From Variovorax paradoxus (GTDB lineage: Bacteria; Pseudomonadota; Gammaproteobacteria; Burkholderiales; Burkholderiaceae_C), in the NCBI RefSeq assembly GCF_018614915.1, contig NZ_JAGGNU010000053.1:1-53866 (forward strand): a stretch of DNA of 53,866 nucleotides. The letters run 5' to 3'. Under the pieces are notes generated by a model. It searched no databases. It saw only the letters and a program-made list of their open reading frames with translations, and had not been told where the DNA came from. Each line of letters starts with the position of its first letter. Position 1 is the first letter of the stretch. A program made the translations under genes and the position numbers. This document shows positions 35,837 through 46,200 of this stretch, piece by piece.

Positions 35837-36897
35837 GCGGGCAAGGGAAGGGTGATGGTGACGCAGGTGCCGCCGGAAGGGCCCGCTGTCAATGCCAGCG
35901 CGCCGCTGTTGCCGTAGACGGTGGCGAGCCGCTCGCGCACCTGCGCAAGGCCGAAGCCGCCATTTTCGGAAGATGGCGCGGCGCTGTCGATGCCCACGCC
36001 GCTATCGCGCACGTCGATGACCAGGCGCTGGCCCTCGCGCCGCGCACCGACGGCGATCTCGCCGCCTTCTACCCGGGGTTCGAGGCCATGGCGGATCGCG
36101 TTCTCCACCAGCGGCTGCAGCAAGAGCGGCGGCACCGGCACATCGCGCAGGTCCTCGGGCAGCTCGAGCCGATAGGCGAGGCGCGCGCCCATGCGCACCG
36201 ACATCAGTTCGAGGTAGTCGCCCAGGCGCTGGAATTCGGCGGACAAGGGATGCGCGAGCGCGCGCGAGCCGCTCAGGGTCACGCGCAGGTAGCTGTTGAG
36301 GCGGTCGAGCATGGCCACGGCGCGTGGCGGATCGGTGGTGATCAGCACGCGCAGATTGGCCAGCGTGTTGAAGAGCATGTGCGGCTCGAGCTGCGTCTCG
36401 ATCAGCTTGAGGCGGGCGTCGGTGGCATCGCGTTCGGCGAGGGCGACCTGCCCTTCGAGATACTTGGCCTTGCCGCGGCTGTAATAGAAATAGCAGACGG
36501 CGACGGTGGCCGCCAGCGAGATCAGCAGCGTGGATGCGGACCTGTGCGGTGCGAAGCTCCAGTCCTCCATGAACGGCCGGCCGGCGTAGGCATCGCCGAT
36601 CGCGTTGCCGCCGAGGAAGCCGATCGCCGCGCCCGTGAGGACCAGCACGACGCCCGGCAGGCCCATCGGCCAGGGCTTGTCGTTGCGCCCGGCCAGCAGC
36701 AGCCGGCCGACGTCGATCACGATCCAGCTGATCATCCCGATCGACAGCGAGTAGACGAGGTGCTGTCCCCAGTCGCCGCTGCGCGAGATGGCCAGCGCCA
36801 TGGCAATGAGGCAGCAGAACACGGCGGTCGAAACGCCGTGCCGCAGCATGCCCTTGAGGTTCTCCGGCGAGAAGTTGTGTGCCGGCGCACCGCTCAC
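35833..36897 (-). CDS. LytS/AlgZ-type sensor histidine kinase
   Basis: A 354-residue kinase. About four membrane segments (residues 20-150) are followed by the His_kinase domain with the phosphorylated His in LIETQLEPHMLFNTLANL. The ATPase part has PLLLQPLVENAIRHGLEP (N box) and VIDVRDSGVGID (G box). It probably phosphorylates the LytTR regulator encoded right after it. The signal is unknown; there is no large periplasmic sensing domain. Its start overlaps the end of the 2TM protein gene. Confidence 0.92.
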   Translation of the reverse strand: MSGAPAHNFSPENLKGMLRHGVSTAVFCCLIAMALAISRSGDWGQHLVYSLSIGMISWIVIDVGRLLLAGRNDKPWPMGLPGVVLVLTGAAIGFLGGNAIGDAYAGRPFMEDWSFAPHRSASTLLISLAATVAVCYFYYSRGKAKYLEGQVALAERDATDARLKLIETQLEPHMLFNTLANLRVLITTDPPRAVAMLDRLNSYLRVTLSGSRALAHPLSAEFQRLGDYLELMSVRMGARLAYRLELPEDLRDVPVPPLLLQPLVENAIRHGLEPRVEGGEIAVGARREGQRLVIDVRDSGVGIDSAAPSSENGGFGLAQVRERLATVYGNSGALALTAGPSGGTCVTITLPLPA

Positions 36898-37184
36898 CGG
36901 CGGTCCCCGCCGCGCAATGCCTTGCGTTCGCGTTCGAGCAGGCGGTCGTAGAGGTTGCCGCCCGGCGCGACGAAGAACACCACCGCGCCGTGGATCAGGA
37001 GTCCCAGGCCCCAGCCGAGCAGCGGGTACATGGCCCAGTCCTGCCCGCGCGAGCTGGCCAAGAGCACGAGGAACAGATTGACCAGCAGGTAGACGGTGGC
37101 GTGGATGTACCAGCCCATCTTGGCGCCGGCACGGCGGCGGGCGCGCCGCTCCAGCGGGTCATGGTTCAGGGAGTCGTCGCTCAT
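36894..37184 (-). CDS. 2TM domain protein
   Basis: A 96-residue protein of the 2TM family: a basic N-terminus (LERRARRRAGAKMGWYIHATVYLLVN) leads into two hydrophobic segments, then a short cytoplasmic tail LYDRLLERERKALRGG. The family is often found fused or adjacent to LytS-type kinases. The overlap with the kinase start (ATGA) supports a joint role in sensing, perhaps as a membrane partner. Start taken at ATG 37184 with a GGAGG-like site before it. Confidence 0.8.
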   Translation of the reverse strand: MSDDSLNHDPLERRARRRAGAKMGWYIHATVYLLVNLFLVLLASSRGQDWAMYPLLGWGLGLLIHGAVVFFVAPGGNLYDRLLERERKALRGGDRR

Positions 37185-37224
37185 GGTGTGCCTCCTGGTG
37201 AGGGAAGGAAGATTTTGGCCCATC

Positions 37225-37758
37225 CTAGGCGCGCGCCGCCGGCAGTTGGGTCTCTGCACGATCGGCACGCAGCGCCAGCGTCCACATCCGCAGCGCACGC
37301 GCCGCGAAGATGCCGCTATAGCTGCCATAGAGTGCGCTGATGCCGAGCGCGAAAGCCGCCTGCTGCCTGAGCTCGGGATGCATCGCGAGCAGCACGCCGA
37401 CCGCGTACTTGGTGAAGAAGATGCCCATCATGAGCACCAGCGGAACTGCGCTGCCGGCGACCTGGAACTGGCGCGCGGCGGCGTCATAGCGCGTGGCGGC
37501 AGCCAGCGGCCGCTGCAGCACGGTCCAGAGCGCCAGCGAAGCCGCGCCGGCCCACGCCATGAGGGCCGTCGGCGAATCGCCGAAGCCGGAAAGTACGCCG
37601 TAGACCGAAAAGCCGGTCATGGCGATCGGCAGCAGGATCACGCGCGTCAGGCTCACGCTGCCGGCCAGCAGCTGCTTGCCGCCGAGCCATACGAGCACGG
37701 CGAAGAGCGCGAACACCCAGCGCGGGGTTTGGGCGAGGATCTGGATCAGCATCTGCAT
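37225..37758 (-). CDS. DUF6622-like inner-membrane protein
   Basis: A 177-residue protein with about five hydrophobic segments, beginning MQMLIQILAQTPRWVFALFAVLVWLG. The start resembles the DUF6622 family (recalled, moderate certainty). No function is known. It precedes the 2TM/kinase/regulator genes on the same strand by 40 bases and may be the first gene of that operon. The 255 bases upstream separate it from the divergent mdtA. Confidence 0.7.
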   Translation of the reverse strand: MQMLIQILAQTPRWVFALFAVLVWLGGKQLLAGSVSLTRVILLPIAMTGFSVYGVLSGFGDSPTALMAWAGAASLALWTVLQRPLAAATRYDAAARQFQVAGSAVPLVLMMGIFFTKYAVGVLLAMHPELRQQAAFALGISALYGSYSGIFAARALRMWTLALRADRAETQLPAARA

Positions 37759-37923
37759 GGAAGGGCTCCGAAGAATGGATGGGGAAGGGAAGAGGGCGTC
37801 AGATCGGGCATCGATGGGCGGACTGTGCCGGCGGGCCCCGGTGCCCGCCACCGGCTTGCGACGAAGTGCCGAAAAAAGGCGCGAGTTGCAATCCGTCGTC
37901 GCCGGATGCAGTGCAGAACGGCG

Positions 37924-37945
37924 GCTTTACCCGGGCTTTACGGTT
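37924..37945 (+). promoter_or_regulatory. 11-base direct repeat before mdtA (OmpR/PhoB-type site candidate)
   Basis: GCTTTAC occurs at 37924-37930 and again at 37935-37941, a perfect repeat with an 11-base period. Response regulators of the OmpR/PhoB class bind 11-base direct repeats, and mdtABC in E. coli is activated by one of them, BaeR. The site is 69 bases before the mdtA start. The adjacent LytTR regulator belongs to another class and is not expected to use it. Confidence 0.4.
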
Positions 37946-38013
37946 GGTAAGGATCGAACGCTACGATTCGACGCTCCACTACGGGCTGCCTGTGCATTGC
38001 TTCTTTCCGTCCG

Positions 38014-39297
38014 ATGTCTTCTCCTACCCCCGAGCCTCCTGACACCATCCCCACCAGCCAACCCGCGCCCCGGCCGCCCTCGCGCCTGCGGCGCTGGCTG
38101 GGCAGCCTGGCAGCCCTGGTGATCGTGGCGGGCTTGGCCGGAGGCGCCTGGTACCTGATCAAGCGCTCGAACGAGCCGGCTGCCGGCCGCGGCGGCCTCG
38201 GCGGCGCCAGCTCCACCGTCGGCCACGCGGCTGCGCGCCGGATCGAACTGCCGGTGACCATCGAGGCGCTGGGCACGGTGACGCCGCTGGCCACCATCAC
38301 CCTCAAGCCGCAGGTCGGCGGCGTGCTCACCGAGGTGCTCTACACCGAGGGCCAGACCATCACCAGGGGCCAGCTGCTGGCGCGCATCGATCCGCGCCCC
38401 TACGAGCAGGCGCTGATGCAGGCGCAGGGCACGCGCGTGCGCGACGAGGCGCAGCTAGAGGCTGCGCGCGTGACGCTGGCGCGCTATCGCACGCTGCTCG
38501 GCCAGGACTCGATCGCGCGGCAGGATGTCGACACCCAGGCCGCGCTGGTCAAGCAGCTCGAGGGCACAGTGATCACCGACCGCGCGGCCGAAGCCGCCGC
38601 CCGGCTCAACGTCGAATACACGCGCATCACCGCACCGGTAGCGGGGCGCATCGGGCTGCGCACGGTCGACCCCGGCAACACCGTCACCGCCAACGCCGCC
38701 ACCGGCATCGCGGTGATCACCCAGATGAACCCGATCGACGTGCAGTTCGCGGTACCGCAAGACCGCCTGCCCGACATCCAGGCCCAGCTCGCCAAGGGCG
38801 AACCGCTTTCGGTCAAGGCCCTGGACCGCACGCGCAGCGCCACGCTCGACACCGGCACCTTCTCCACGCTCGACAACGTGGTCGACACCAGCACCGGCAC
38901 CGTGAAGGGCAAGGCGCGCTTCGGCAATGCCGCGGTCACGCTGTTTCCGAGCCAGTTCGTCAATATCCAGATGATCCTGCGCACGGTGAATGCGATCGTG
39001 GTGCCGGTGACCGCGGTGCGCACCGGGCCCAGCGGCAACTACGTCTACGTGATCAACGAAGACCGCACCGTCTCGATGCGCGCAGTCAAGCGCGGCGAGT
39101 CCACGGTCGATGAAGTGGCGATCACCGAAGGGCTCCAGGTCGGCGAGAACGTCGTGACCGAAGGCGGCGACCGCATAAAGGACGGCGCGCGCGTGCAGCT
39201 GCAGGGCGACAAGCCGGTGACCGCGCCGCGCGCCGGCGCTTCCGGCCCGAGGGGCCCGCGCGGCGAAGGCAGGCGCCAGCGGCCCTCGTCACCGTGA
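38014..39297 (+). CDS. mdtA: RND efflux periplasmic adaptor (MdtA-like)
   Basis: A 427-residue membrane fusion protein. An N-terminal membrane anchor (about 30-50) follows a Pro-rich cytoplasmic start. The lipoyl/hairpin region is IEALGTVTPLATITLKPQVGG ... LNVEYTRITAPVAGRIGLR, and the beta-barrel part continues to VVTEGGDRIKDGARVQL. It links the inner-membrane pumps MdtB/MdtC to the outer-membrane channel. The extended tail (PRAGASGPRGPRGEGRRQRP) is basic and low-complexity. It is the first gene of the efflux operon; mdtB follows 14 bases later. Confidence 0.92.
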   Translation: MSSPTPEPPDTIPTSQPAPRPPSRLRRWLGSLAALVIVAGLAGGAWYLIKRSNEPAAGRGGLGGASSTVGHAAARRIELPVTIEALGTVTPLATITLKPQVGGVLTEVLYTEGQTITRGQLLARIDPRPYEQALMQAQGTRVRDEAQLEAARVTLARYRTLLGQDSIARQDVDTQAALVKQLEGTVITDRAAEAAARLNVEYTRITAPVAGRIGLRTVDPGNTVTANAATGIAVITQMNPIDVQFAVPQDRLPDIQAQLAKGEPLSVKALDRTRSATLDTGTFSTLDNVVDTSTGTVKGKARFGNAAVTLFPSQFVNIQMILRTVNAIVVPVTAVRTGPSGNYVYVINEDRTVSMRAVKRGESTVDEVAITEGLQVGENVVTEGGDRIKDGARVQLQGDKPVTAPRAGASGPRGPRGEGRRQRPSSP

Positions 39298-39311
39298 ACG
39301 AGGAGCTCTGA

Positions 39312-42300
39312 ATGAGCCCGTCGCGTCCTTTCATCGAGCGGCCGGTGGCGACCGCGCTGCTGATGCTCGCGATCGTGCTGGCCGGCCTGGTGGGCTTCCG
39401 CTTCCTGCCGCTGTCGGCGCTGCCGCAGGTCGACTACCCGACGATCCAGGTGCAGACGCTCTACCCGGGCGCGAGCCCCGAGGTGATGAGCCGCACCGTC
39501 ACGGCGCCGCTGGAGCGCCAGTTCGGCCAGATGGCGGGGCTCGACCGCATGAGTTCCACCAGCTCGGCCGGCGTGTCCATCGTCACGCTGCAGTTCGCGC
39601 TCGACCAGACGCTGGACGTCGCCGAGCAGCAGGTGCAGGCCGCGATCAATGCCGGCGGCTCGCTGCTGCCGGCCGACCTGCCGGCGCCGCCGGTCTACGC
39701 CAAGGTCAACCCGGCCGATGCGCCGATCCTCACGCTGGCCGTGAGTTCCGAGACCATGCCGCTGACCGAGGTGCAGAACCTCGTGAATACGCGGCTCGCA
39801 CAGAAGATCAGCCAGGTCGGCGGCGTCGGGCTGGTCACGCTCTCTGGCGGGCAGCGGCCCGCGGTGCGCATCCAGGCCGACACCAACGCGCTGGCCTCGG
39901 TCGGCATCGGCTTGGACACGCTGCGCACCGCGATCGCGGCGGCCAACGCCAACAGCGCCAAGGGCAGCTTCGACGGCCCGAAGCGCGCCTACACCATCAA
40001 TGCCAACGACCAGTTGGTGGCGGCGGCCGACTACAAGAACCTGATCGTCGCTTGGAAGAACGGCGCGCCGGTGCGCATGAGCGACGTCGCGCGCGTGGTC
40101 GACGGGGCCGAGAACACGCAGCTCGGCGCCTGGGCGTCGCTCAGGCCAGAGGCGAAGGACGGCGATGCGGGCGCCGCTGCATCGCTGTACCCCGCCATCA
40201 TCCTCAACGTGCAGCGCCAGCCCGGCGCCAACGTGATCGGCACGGTCGACGGCATCAAGAAGCTGCTGCCCGATCTCGAGGCCTCGCTGCCCGGCTCGCT
40301 CCAGGTCGAGGTGCTGAGCGACCGCACCACCGGCATCCGTGCCTCGGTGCACCACGTGCAGCTGGAGCTCGCGCTGGCCGTGGTGCTGGTGGTGCTGGTG
40401 ATCTTCTTCTTCCTGCACAGCCTGCGCGCCACCGTGATCGCCAGCGTCGCGGTGCCGATCTCGCTCATCGGCACGCTGGGCATCATGTACCTGCTGGGCT
40501 ACAGCCTCAACAACCTGAGCCTGATGGCGCTGACCATCGCGACCGGCTTCGTGGTGGACGACGCGATCGTCATGATCGAGAACATCGCGCGCTACCTCGA
40601 GGAGGGCGATCCGCCCTTCAAGGCGGCACTCAAGGGCGCGACGCAGATCGGCTTCACCATCATTTCGCTGACGGTGTCGCTGGTGGCGGTGCTGATCCCG
40701 CTGCTCTTCATGGGCGACGTGGTGGGCCGGCTGTTCCGCGAGTTCGCGGTCACGCTGGCGATCACGATCCTGATCTCGGCCGTGGTCTCGCTCACGCTGG
40801 TGCCGATGATGTCGGCGCGCTGGCTCAAGCCGCAGGCGCAAGAGGGCGGCCGCTTCGGCGCGCGCGTGCAGCAGTTCATCGACCGCGTGATCGCCCGCTA
40901 CGACATCTGGCTCCAGTGGGTGCTGCGCCACCAGCCGCTGACCCTGGTGGTGGCGCTGCTCACGCTGGTGCTCACGGTGCTGCTCTACGTGGCCATTCCC
41001 AAGGGCCTGTTCCCGACCCAGGACACCGGGCAGTTGCAGGCCCGCATCGAGGCGGCGCAGGATGTCTCCTTCACGCGCATGGCCGAGCTGCAGCAGGCCG
41101 CCGCCAATGCGATCCTGGCCGACCCCGAGGTGCGCAGCCTGAGCTCGGTGGTGGGCGTGGACGCGGCCAACAACACGGCGCTCAACACCGGCCGCATGCT
41201 GGTGAACTTGCGCGCCGACCGCGGCAACCAGGAAGAGACCATGCAGCGCCTGCGCGAGCGCGTGCGCGCGGTGGCCGGCGTGACGCTCTACCTGCAGCCG
41301 ACGCAGGACCTGACCATCGACGCCGAGACCGGCCCGACCGAGTTCCGCGTCTCGCTCGAAGGCGTGGACACCGCCACCGTGAACGAATGGGCGAAGAAGC
41401 TGGTGGAGCGCCTGCGCACGGTGCCGCAGGTGCGCAACCCGACCACCGATGCCGGCGCGCAGGGCATGGCCGCCTACGTCGACATCGACCGCAACACCGC
41501 CTCGCGGCTGTCGGTGACGGCCAGCTCGGTCGACGATGCGCTCTACAGCGCCTTCGGCCAGCGCATCGTCTCGACCATCTTCACCGAGACCAACCAGTAC
41601 CGCGTGATCCTCGAAGCCCAGCGCGAGGCGCTGTCCTCGCCGCAGGGCCTGGGCAACCTGCAGCTGCGCACCGGCGCGGGCACGCCGACGCCGCTGTCCG
41701 CGCTGGCGACCGTGCGCGAGCAGCTGGCGCCGCTGCAAGTCACGCGCGTCGCGCAGTACCCGGCCGCCACCGTGGGCTTCGACACCGCCTCGGGCGTGTC
41801 GCTGGGGAAGTCGGTCTCGGCGATCCGCGCCGCCGCCAAGGACATCGCGATGCCGGCGAGCGTGAACATGAGCTTCCTCGGCGCGGCCGGCGCCTACGAG
41901 AAGTCGCTGACCAACCAGCTGTGGCTGATCCTCGCGGCGGTGGTGTGCGTGTACATCGTGCTGGGCGTGCTCTACGAGAGCTACATCCATCCGCTGACCA
42001 TCCTGTCCACGCTGCCTTCGGCGGGCGTCGGGGCGTTGCTGGCGCTGATGGTGACGGGCAACGACCTCGGCGTGATCGGGATCATCGGGATCATCCTGCT
42101 CATCGGCATCGTCAAGAAGAACGCGATCATGATGATCGACTTCGCGATCGATGCCGAGCGCCACGAGGGCAAGTCGCCGCAGGAGGCGATCCACCAGGCC
42201 GCGCTGCTGCGCTTCCGTCCGATCCTGATGACGACGCTGGCGGCCTTGTTCGCTGCGCTGCCCTTGATGTTCGGATGGGGCGAGGGCGCCGAGTTGCGGC

Positions 42301-42440
42301 GGCCGCTGGGCCTGGCGATCTTCGGCGGGCTGGTGGTGAGCCAGGTGCTGACGCTGTTCACCACGCCGGTGATCTACCTGGCTTTCGATCGGATGGGGCG
42401 GCGGTTCGGGGGTAAGCGTGATGTTGAGACCGCGGCCTAG
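39312..42440 (+). CDS. mdtB: RND multidrug efflux pump subunit MdtB
   Basis: A 1042-residue RND transporter with the usual 12 membrane segments and two large periplasmic loops. The proton-relay Asp pair is in GFVVDDAIVMIENI of segment 4. In E. coli MdtB and MdtC form a mixed trimer with MdtA. The start is FIERPVATALLMLAIVLAGLVGF. The ribosome site GAGGAG precedes ATG 39312. In most operons of this kind mdtC would follow at once, but here 774 bases containing a long palindromic element intervene. Confidence 0.94.
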   Translation: MSPSRPFIERPVATALLMLAIVLAGLVGFRFLPLSALPQVDYPTIQVQTLYPGASPEVMSRTVTAPLERQFGQMAGLDRMSSTSSAGVSIVTLQFALDQTLDVAEQQVQAAINAGGSLLPADLPAPPVYAKVNPADAPILTLAVSSETMPLTEVQNLVNTRLAQKISQVGGVGLVTLSGGQRPAVRIQADTNALASVGIGLDTLRTAIAAANANSAKGSFDGPKRAYTINANDQLVAAADYKNLIVAWKNGAPVRMSDVARVVDGAENTQLGAWASLRPEAKDGDAGAAASLYPAIILNVQRQPGANVIGTVDGIKKLLPDLEASLPGSLQVEVLSDRTTGIRASVHHVQLELALAVVLVVLVIFFFLHSLRATVIASVAVPISLIGTLGIMYLLGYSLNNLSLMALTIATGFVVDDAIVMIENIARYLEEGDPPFKAALKGATQIGFTIISLTVSLVAVLIPLLFMGDVVGRLFREFAVTLAITILISAVVSLTLVPMMSARWLKPQAQEGGRFGARVQQFIDRVIARYDIWLQWVLRHQPLTLVVALLTLVLTVLLYVAIPKGLFPTQDTGQLQARIEAAQDVSFTRMAELQQAAANAILADPEVRSLSSVVGVDAANNTALNTGRMLVNLRADRGNQEETMQRLRERVRAVAGVTLYLQPTQDLTIDAETGPTEFRVSLEGVDTATVNEWAKKLVERLRTVPQVRNPTTDAGAQGMAAYVDIDRNTASRLSVTASSVDDALYSAFGQRIVSTIFTETNQYRVILEAQREALSSPQGLGNLQLRTGAGTPTPLSALATVREQLAPLQVTRVAQYPAATVGFDTASGVSLGKSVSAIRAAAKDIAMPASVNMSFLGAAGAYEKSLTNQLWLILAAVVCVYIVLGVLYESYIHPLTILSTLPSAGVGALLALMVTGNDLGVIGIIGIILLIGIVKKNAIMMIDFAIDAERHEGKSPQEAIHQAALLRFRPILMTTLAALFAALPLMFGWGEGAELRRPLGLAIFGGLVVSQVLTLFTTPVIYLAFDRMGRRFGGKRDVETAA

Positions 42441-42461
42441 CTCGAGCCCCCGGGTATTGCA

Positions 42462-43120
42462 CCCTCTCCCTCCGGGAGAGGGTGGGGGTGAGGGCATCGT
42501 TCGCTTGTTTTGGCGTTGCGCTTGGTGTGATGCCGGAGCCGGGATGTCGCCCCGGCAGGCGAGTCACTTTCTTTTGCGTCGCCAAAAGAAAGTAACCAAA
42601 GAAAAGGCGACCCCACCGTGCGTGACCCGCAGCTTCGCTGCGGGCAACCTGCGGTGCTCGCTTCAGGCGGGGTCCGCGCAAACTCGCCTTCGGCTCAAAC
42701 ACGCGCGGCCCTTTTTCCGCCTGAAGCTGCGCTCCTCGGCACGCCCAGAGGGGCTTGAACTCCAACGCGCCATGGCGCGTCCTTGGGCTTTGGGTTGTCG
42801 GGGTTTCGATCCGCCGAGCGAAGCGAAGGCCCGAGCCACTCCCCTCTGGCTGCGCCGAGGAGCACAGCTTTTCGCGGATCAGGGCCGCGCGCTGTCTGAG
42901 CGCAGCGAGTTTGCGCGGACCCCGCGAAAAGCGAGCACCGCAGGTTGCCCCCGAAGGGGGTCGCAGACAGTGGGGTCGCCTTTCTTTGGTTACTTTCTTT
43001 GGCGAGACAAAGAAATTGACTCGCCCGCCGGGGCGACATCCCGGCTCCGCACTCACCAAAGAACAGCAACAGTTCAAAGGCCCACCGCCCTCACCCCAAC
43101 CCTCTCCCCAAGGGAGAGGG
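42462..43120 (+). repeat. Long imperfect-palindrome element, copy A
   Basis: This element fills most of the 774-base gap between mdtB and mdtC (42441-43214), which holds no credible gene. It is bounded at 42462-42482 and 43100-43120 by CCCTCTCCC/GGGAGAGGG hairpins. The left and right halves are imperfect inverted copies meeting near the perfect 16-base palindrome ACGCGCCATGGCGCGT (42765-42780). Each arm has three local hairpins. In the left arm they are TTTCTTTTG/CAAAAGAAA (42568-42591), CCCGCAGC/GCTGCGGG (42626-42644) and CTTCAGGCGG/CCGCCTGAAG (42661-42726). In the right arm they are TTTCTTTG/CAAAGAAA (42994-43015), CCCCC/GGGGG (42948-42960) and CTTTTCGCGG/CCGCGAAAAG (42868-42931). Copy B lies inverted at 47890-48560. 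Confidence 0.9.
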
Positions 43121-43214
43121 AGCAAGTCCAGGCCTCGCTCAGCTGCCGAAAGGAGAGGGAGCAAGTCGGTGCCCTCGCTTCTCGCTGGAGGGAGACGGAG
43201 CAGGAGACGGCCGC

Positions 43215-46200
43215 ATGAACCTCTCCAAGCCCTTCGTCGAGCGCCCGATCGCCACGGTCCTGCTGACGATCGGCATCGCGCTGGCCGGCGTGGTCGCGTT
43301 CTTCGCGCTGCCGGTCTCGCCGCTGCCGCAGGTCGACTTCCCCACCATCTCGGTCCAGGCCAGCCTCGCGGGGGCCAGCCCGAGCACGATGGCGTCGAGC
43401 GTCGCGACGCCGCTGGAACGCAGGCTGGGCATCATCCCGGGCGTCAACGAACTGACCTCGACCAGCTCCAACGGCTCGACGCGCATCACGCTGCAGTTCG
43501 ACCTCAAGCGCAACATCGACAGCGCCGCGCGCGAAGTGCAGGCCGCCATCAACGCGGCGCGCGCCGATCTGCCGGCCACGCTGCGCAGCAATCCGACCTA
43601 CCGCAAGCGCAATCCGACGGCCGCGCCGGTCATGATCCTCGCGCTCACTTCCAGGACGCGCACGCCGGGGCAGATCTACGAGGCGGTGTCGAACATCGTC
43701 AGCCAGCGCCTGTCGCAGGTCGAGGGCGTGGGCGAGGTCGAGATCGGTGGCGGCTCGCTGCCGGCGGTGCGGGTCGAGCTCGAGCCCTTCGCGCTCAACC
43801 GCATGGGCATCAGCACCGAGGACGTGCGCGCCGCGATCCAGGCCAACAACGCGAACCGGCCCAAGGGCGCGATCGAGACCGGCGACCGCCGGCTGCAGGT
43901 CTACACGCCGGCCCCGGGCCGCCGCGCCGTCGACTACCGCGACCTGGTGATCGCCTGGCGCAACGGCGCCGCGGTGCGCCTGGGCGACGTGGCGCGCGTG
44001 ATCGACAGCGTCGAGAACACGCGCACCCTGGGCCTCTTCAACGGCGCGCCTGCCGTGGTGGTGCTTCTGACGCAGCAGCCGGGCGCCAACATCATCGACA
44101 CCGTGGACGGGGTGCGCAAGCTGCTGCCCGAGTTGCAGGCGCAACTGCCGCAGGACATCGACATCCAGGTCGCCTCCGACCGCACCAACTCGATCCGCGC
44201 CTCGCTGCGCGAGATCGAGTTCACGCTGATGATCTCGATCGCGCTGGTGGTGCTGGTGGTGGGCCTGTTCCTGCGCAAGGCGCGCGCCACCATCATCCCG
44301 GCGGTGGCGACCGTGGTCTCGCTGCTGGGCACCTTCGGCGTGATGCACCTGCTGGGCTTCAGCCTCAACAACCTGAGCCTGATGGCGCTGACCGTCGCCA
44401 CCGGCTTCGTGGTGGACGATGCCATCGTGGTGCTGGAGAACACCGCGCGCCACATCGAGGCCGGCATGAACCGCGTCGAGGCGGCGCTGCGCGGCGCGCG
44501 CGAGGTGGGCTTCACGGTGCTGTCGATCAGCCTCTCGCTGGTGGCGGTGTTCATCCCGCTGCTGTTCATGGGCGACCAGGTCGGGCGGCTGTTCCGCGAG
44601 TTCGCGGTCACGCTGTCGGCATCGGTGCTGATCTCGCTCGTGATCTCGCTGACCACCACGCCGATGATGTGCGCCATGCTGCTGCGCAGCGAGGCGGAAG
44701 AAGGGCCCGGCAAGAAGCGCGGCCGCCTGCGCGCCTGGCTCGGCGACCGCGCCGAGCGCGCCTGGCAGTGGACGCTGCGCATCTACGCCCACAGCCTGGA
44801 CTGGGCGCTCGCGAGCAAGGGCGTGGTGATGGTGGTGCTGCTGGCGGTGATCGCGCTCAACGTCTACCTGTTCAACGCCATTCCCAAGGGCTATTTTCCG
44901 CAGCAGGACAACGGCCAGCTCAATGCGGGCCTGCGGGCCGATCAGAGCATTTCGTCCGCGGCGGTCGCCGAGAAGCTGCAGCAGGCGGTCGACATCATCC
45001 GCAAGGACCCGGCGGTCGATACGGTGGTGGGCTTCTCGGGCGGCAGCCGCGCTGGCGGCGGCTTCATGTTCGTGAACCTCAAGCCGGTGTCGCAGCGCAC
45101 CGAGAAGACGGCCGCGGTGATCGACCGCCTGCGCCCGCAGCTCAACCAGCTGACCGGCCTGCGCGTGTTTTTGAACCCGGTGCAGGACCTGCGCATGGGC
45201 GGGCGTTCCAGCAACTCGAGCTACCAGTACACGCTCAGGAGCGACAACCTCGGCGACCTGCGCGCCTGGTCGACCAAGCTGGCCGAGCGCCTGCGCCAGG
45301 AGACCGCGCTGACCGACATCGACAGCGACGATGCCGACAACGGCGTCGAGACCTTCGTCGAGGTCGATCGCGATGCCGCGGCGCGGCTCGGCGTGACTTC
45401 GAGCGCGGTCGACAGCGCGCTCTACAACGCCTACGGCCAGCGCTCGGTGGCCACCATCTACGACGAGCTCAACCAGTACTCGGTGATCATGGAATGGGCG
45501 CCGCGCTTCCAGCGCGCGCCGATCGCGCTCAAGGACCTGTACGTGCCCTCGACGCTGAACACCACCACCACCGCGAGCGGCGCGACCAGCACGAGCTCCC
45601 TGCAGGCCAACACCGACGCGAGCACAGGCACCTCGACCGCCACCTCCGCCAATCCGGCATCGCGGACCTCGTCGGCCGGCCAGCAGATCGCGACCAGCAC
45701 CACGCCGATGGTCCCGCTCTCGGCCTTCGCCAAGCTCAGCGAGCGCGCGGTGCCGACCTCGATCGACCACCAGGACACCGAGCTCGCGAGCACCGTCTCC
45801 TTCAGCCTGGCCGAAGGCGTGAGCCTGGCGGAGGCCAAGCGCATCGTCGCCCAGGCCGAGGCGGAGATCGCGATGCCGGTCAACGTGCGCGGCAGCTTCC
45901 AGGGCACGGCACTGGCGGCGCAGCAGTCGCAGGCGCAGCAGCTGTTCCTGATCCTCGCGGCGCTCGTCGTGATCTACATCGTGCTGGGCGTGCTCTACGA
46001 GAGCCTGGTGCACCCGGTCACCGTGCTGACCACGCTGCCCTCGGCCGGCGTCGGCGCGGTGCTCGCGCTGCTGCTGTTCCGCATGGAGTTCTCGATCATT
46101 GCGCTGATCGGCGTGTTCCTGCTGATCGGCATCGTCAAGAAGAACGCCATCCTGATCATCGATTTCGCGCTCGAGGCCGAGCGCGCGCGCGGCCTGAGCG

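Noticed and set aside
42462..43120. Element A as an insertion sequence with its own transposase
   Set aside because: There is no DDE, HUH or serine-recombinase sequence in either strand and no clear target duplication; it is better described as a non-coding structured repeat, perhaps moved in trans.
42418..43218. Long open frames on both strands inside palindromic element A (up to 268 residues)
   Set aside because: They arise from GC-rich palindromic sequence: both strands and both arms give similar frames, they lack ribosome sites, and the conserved features are paired stems rather than codons.
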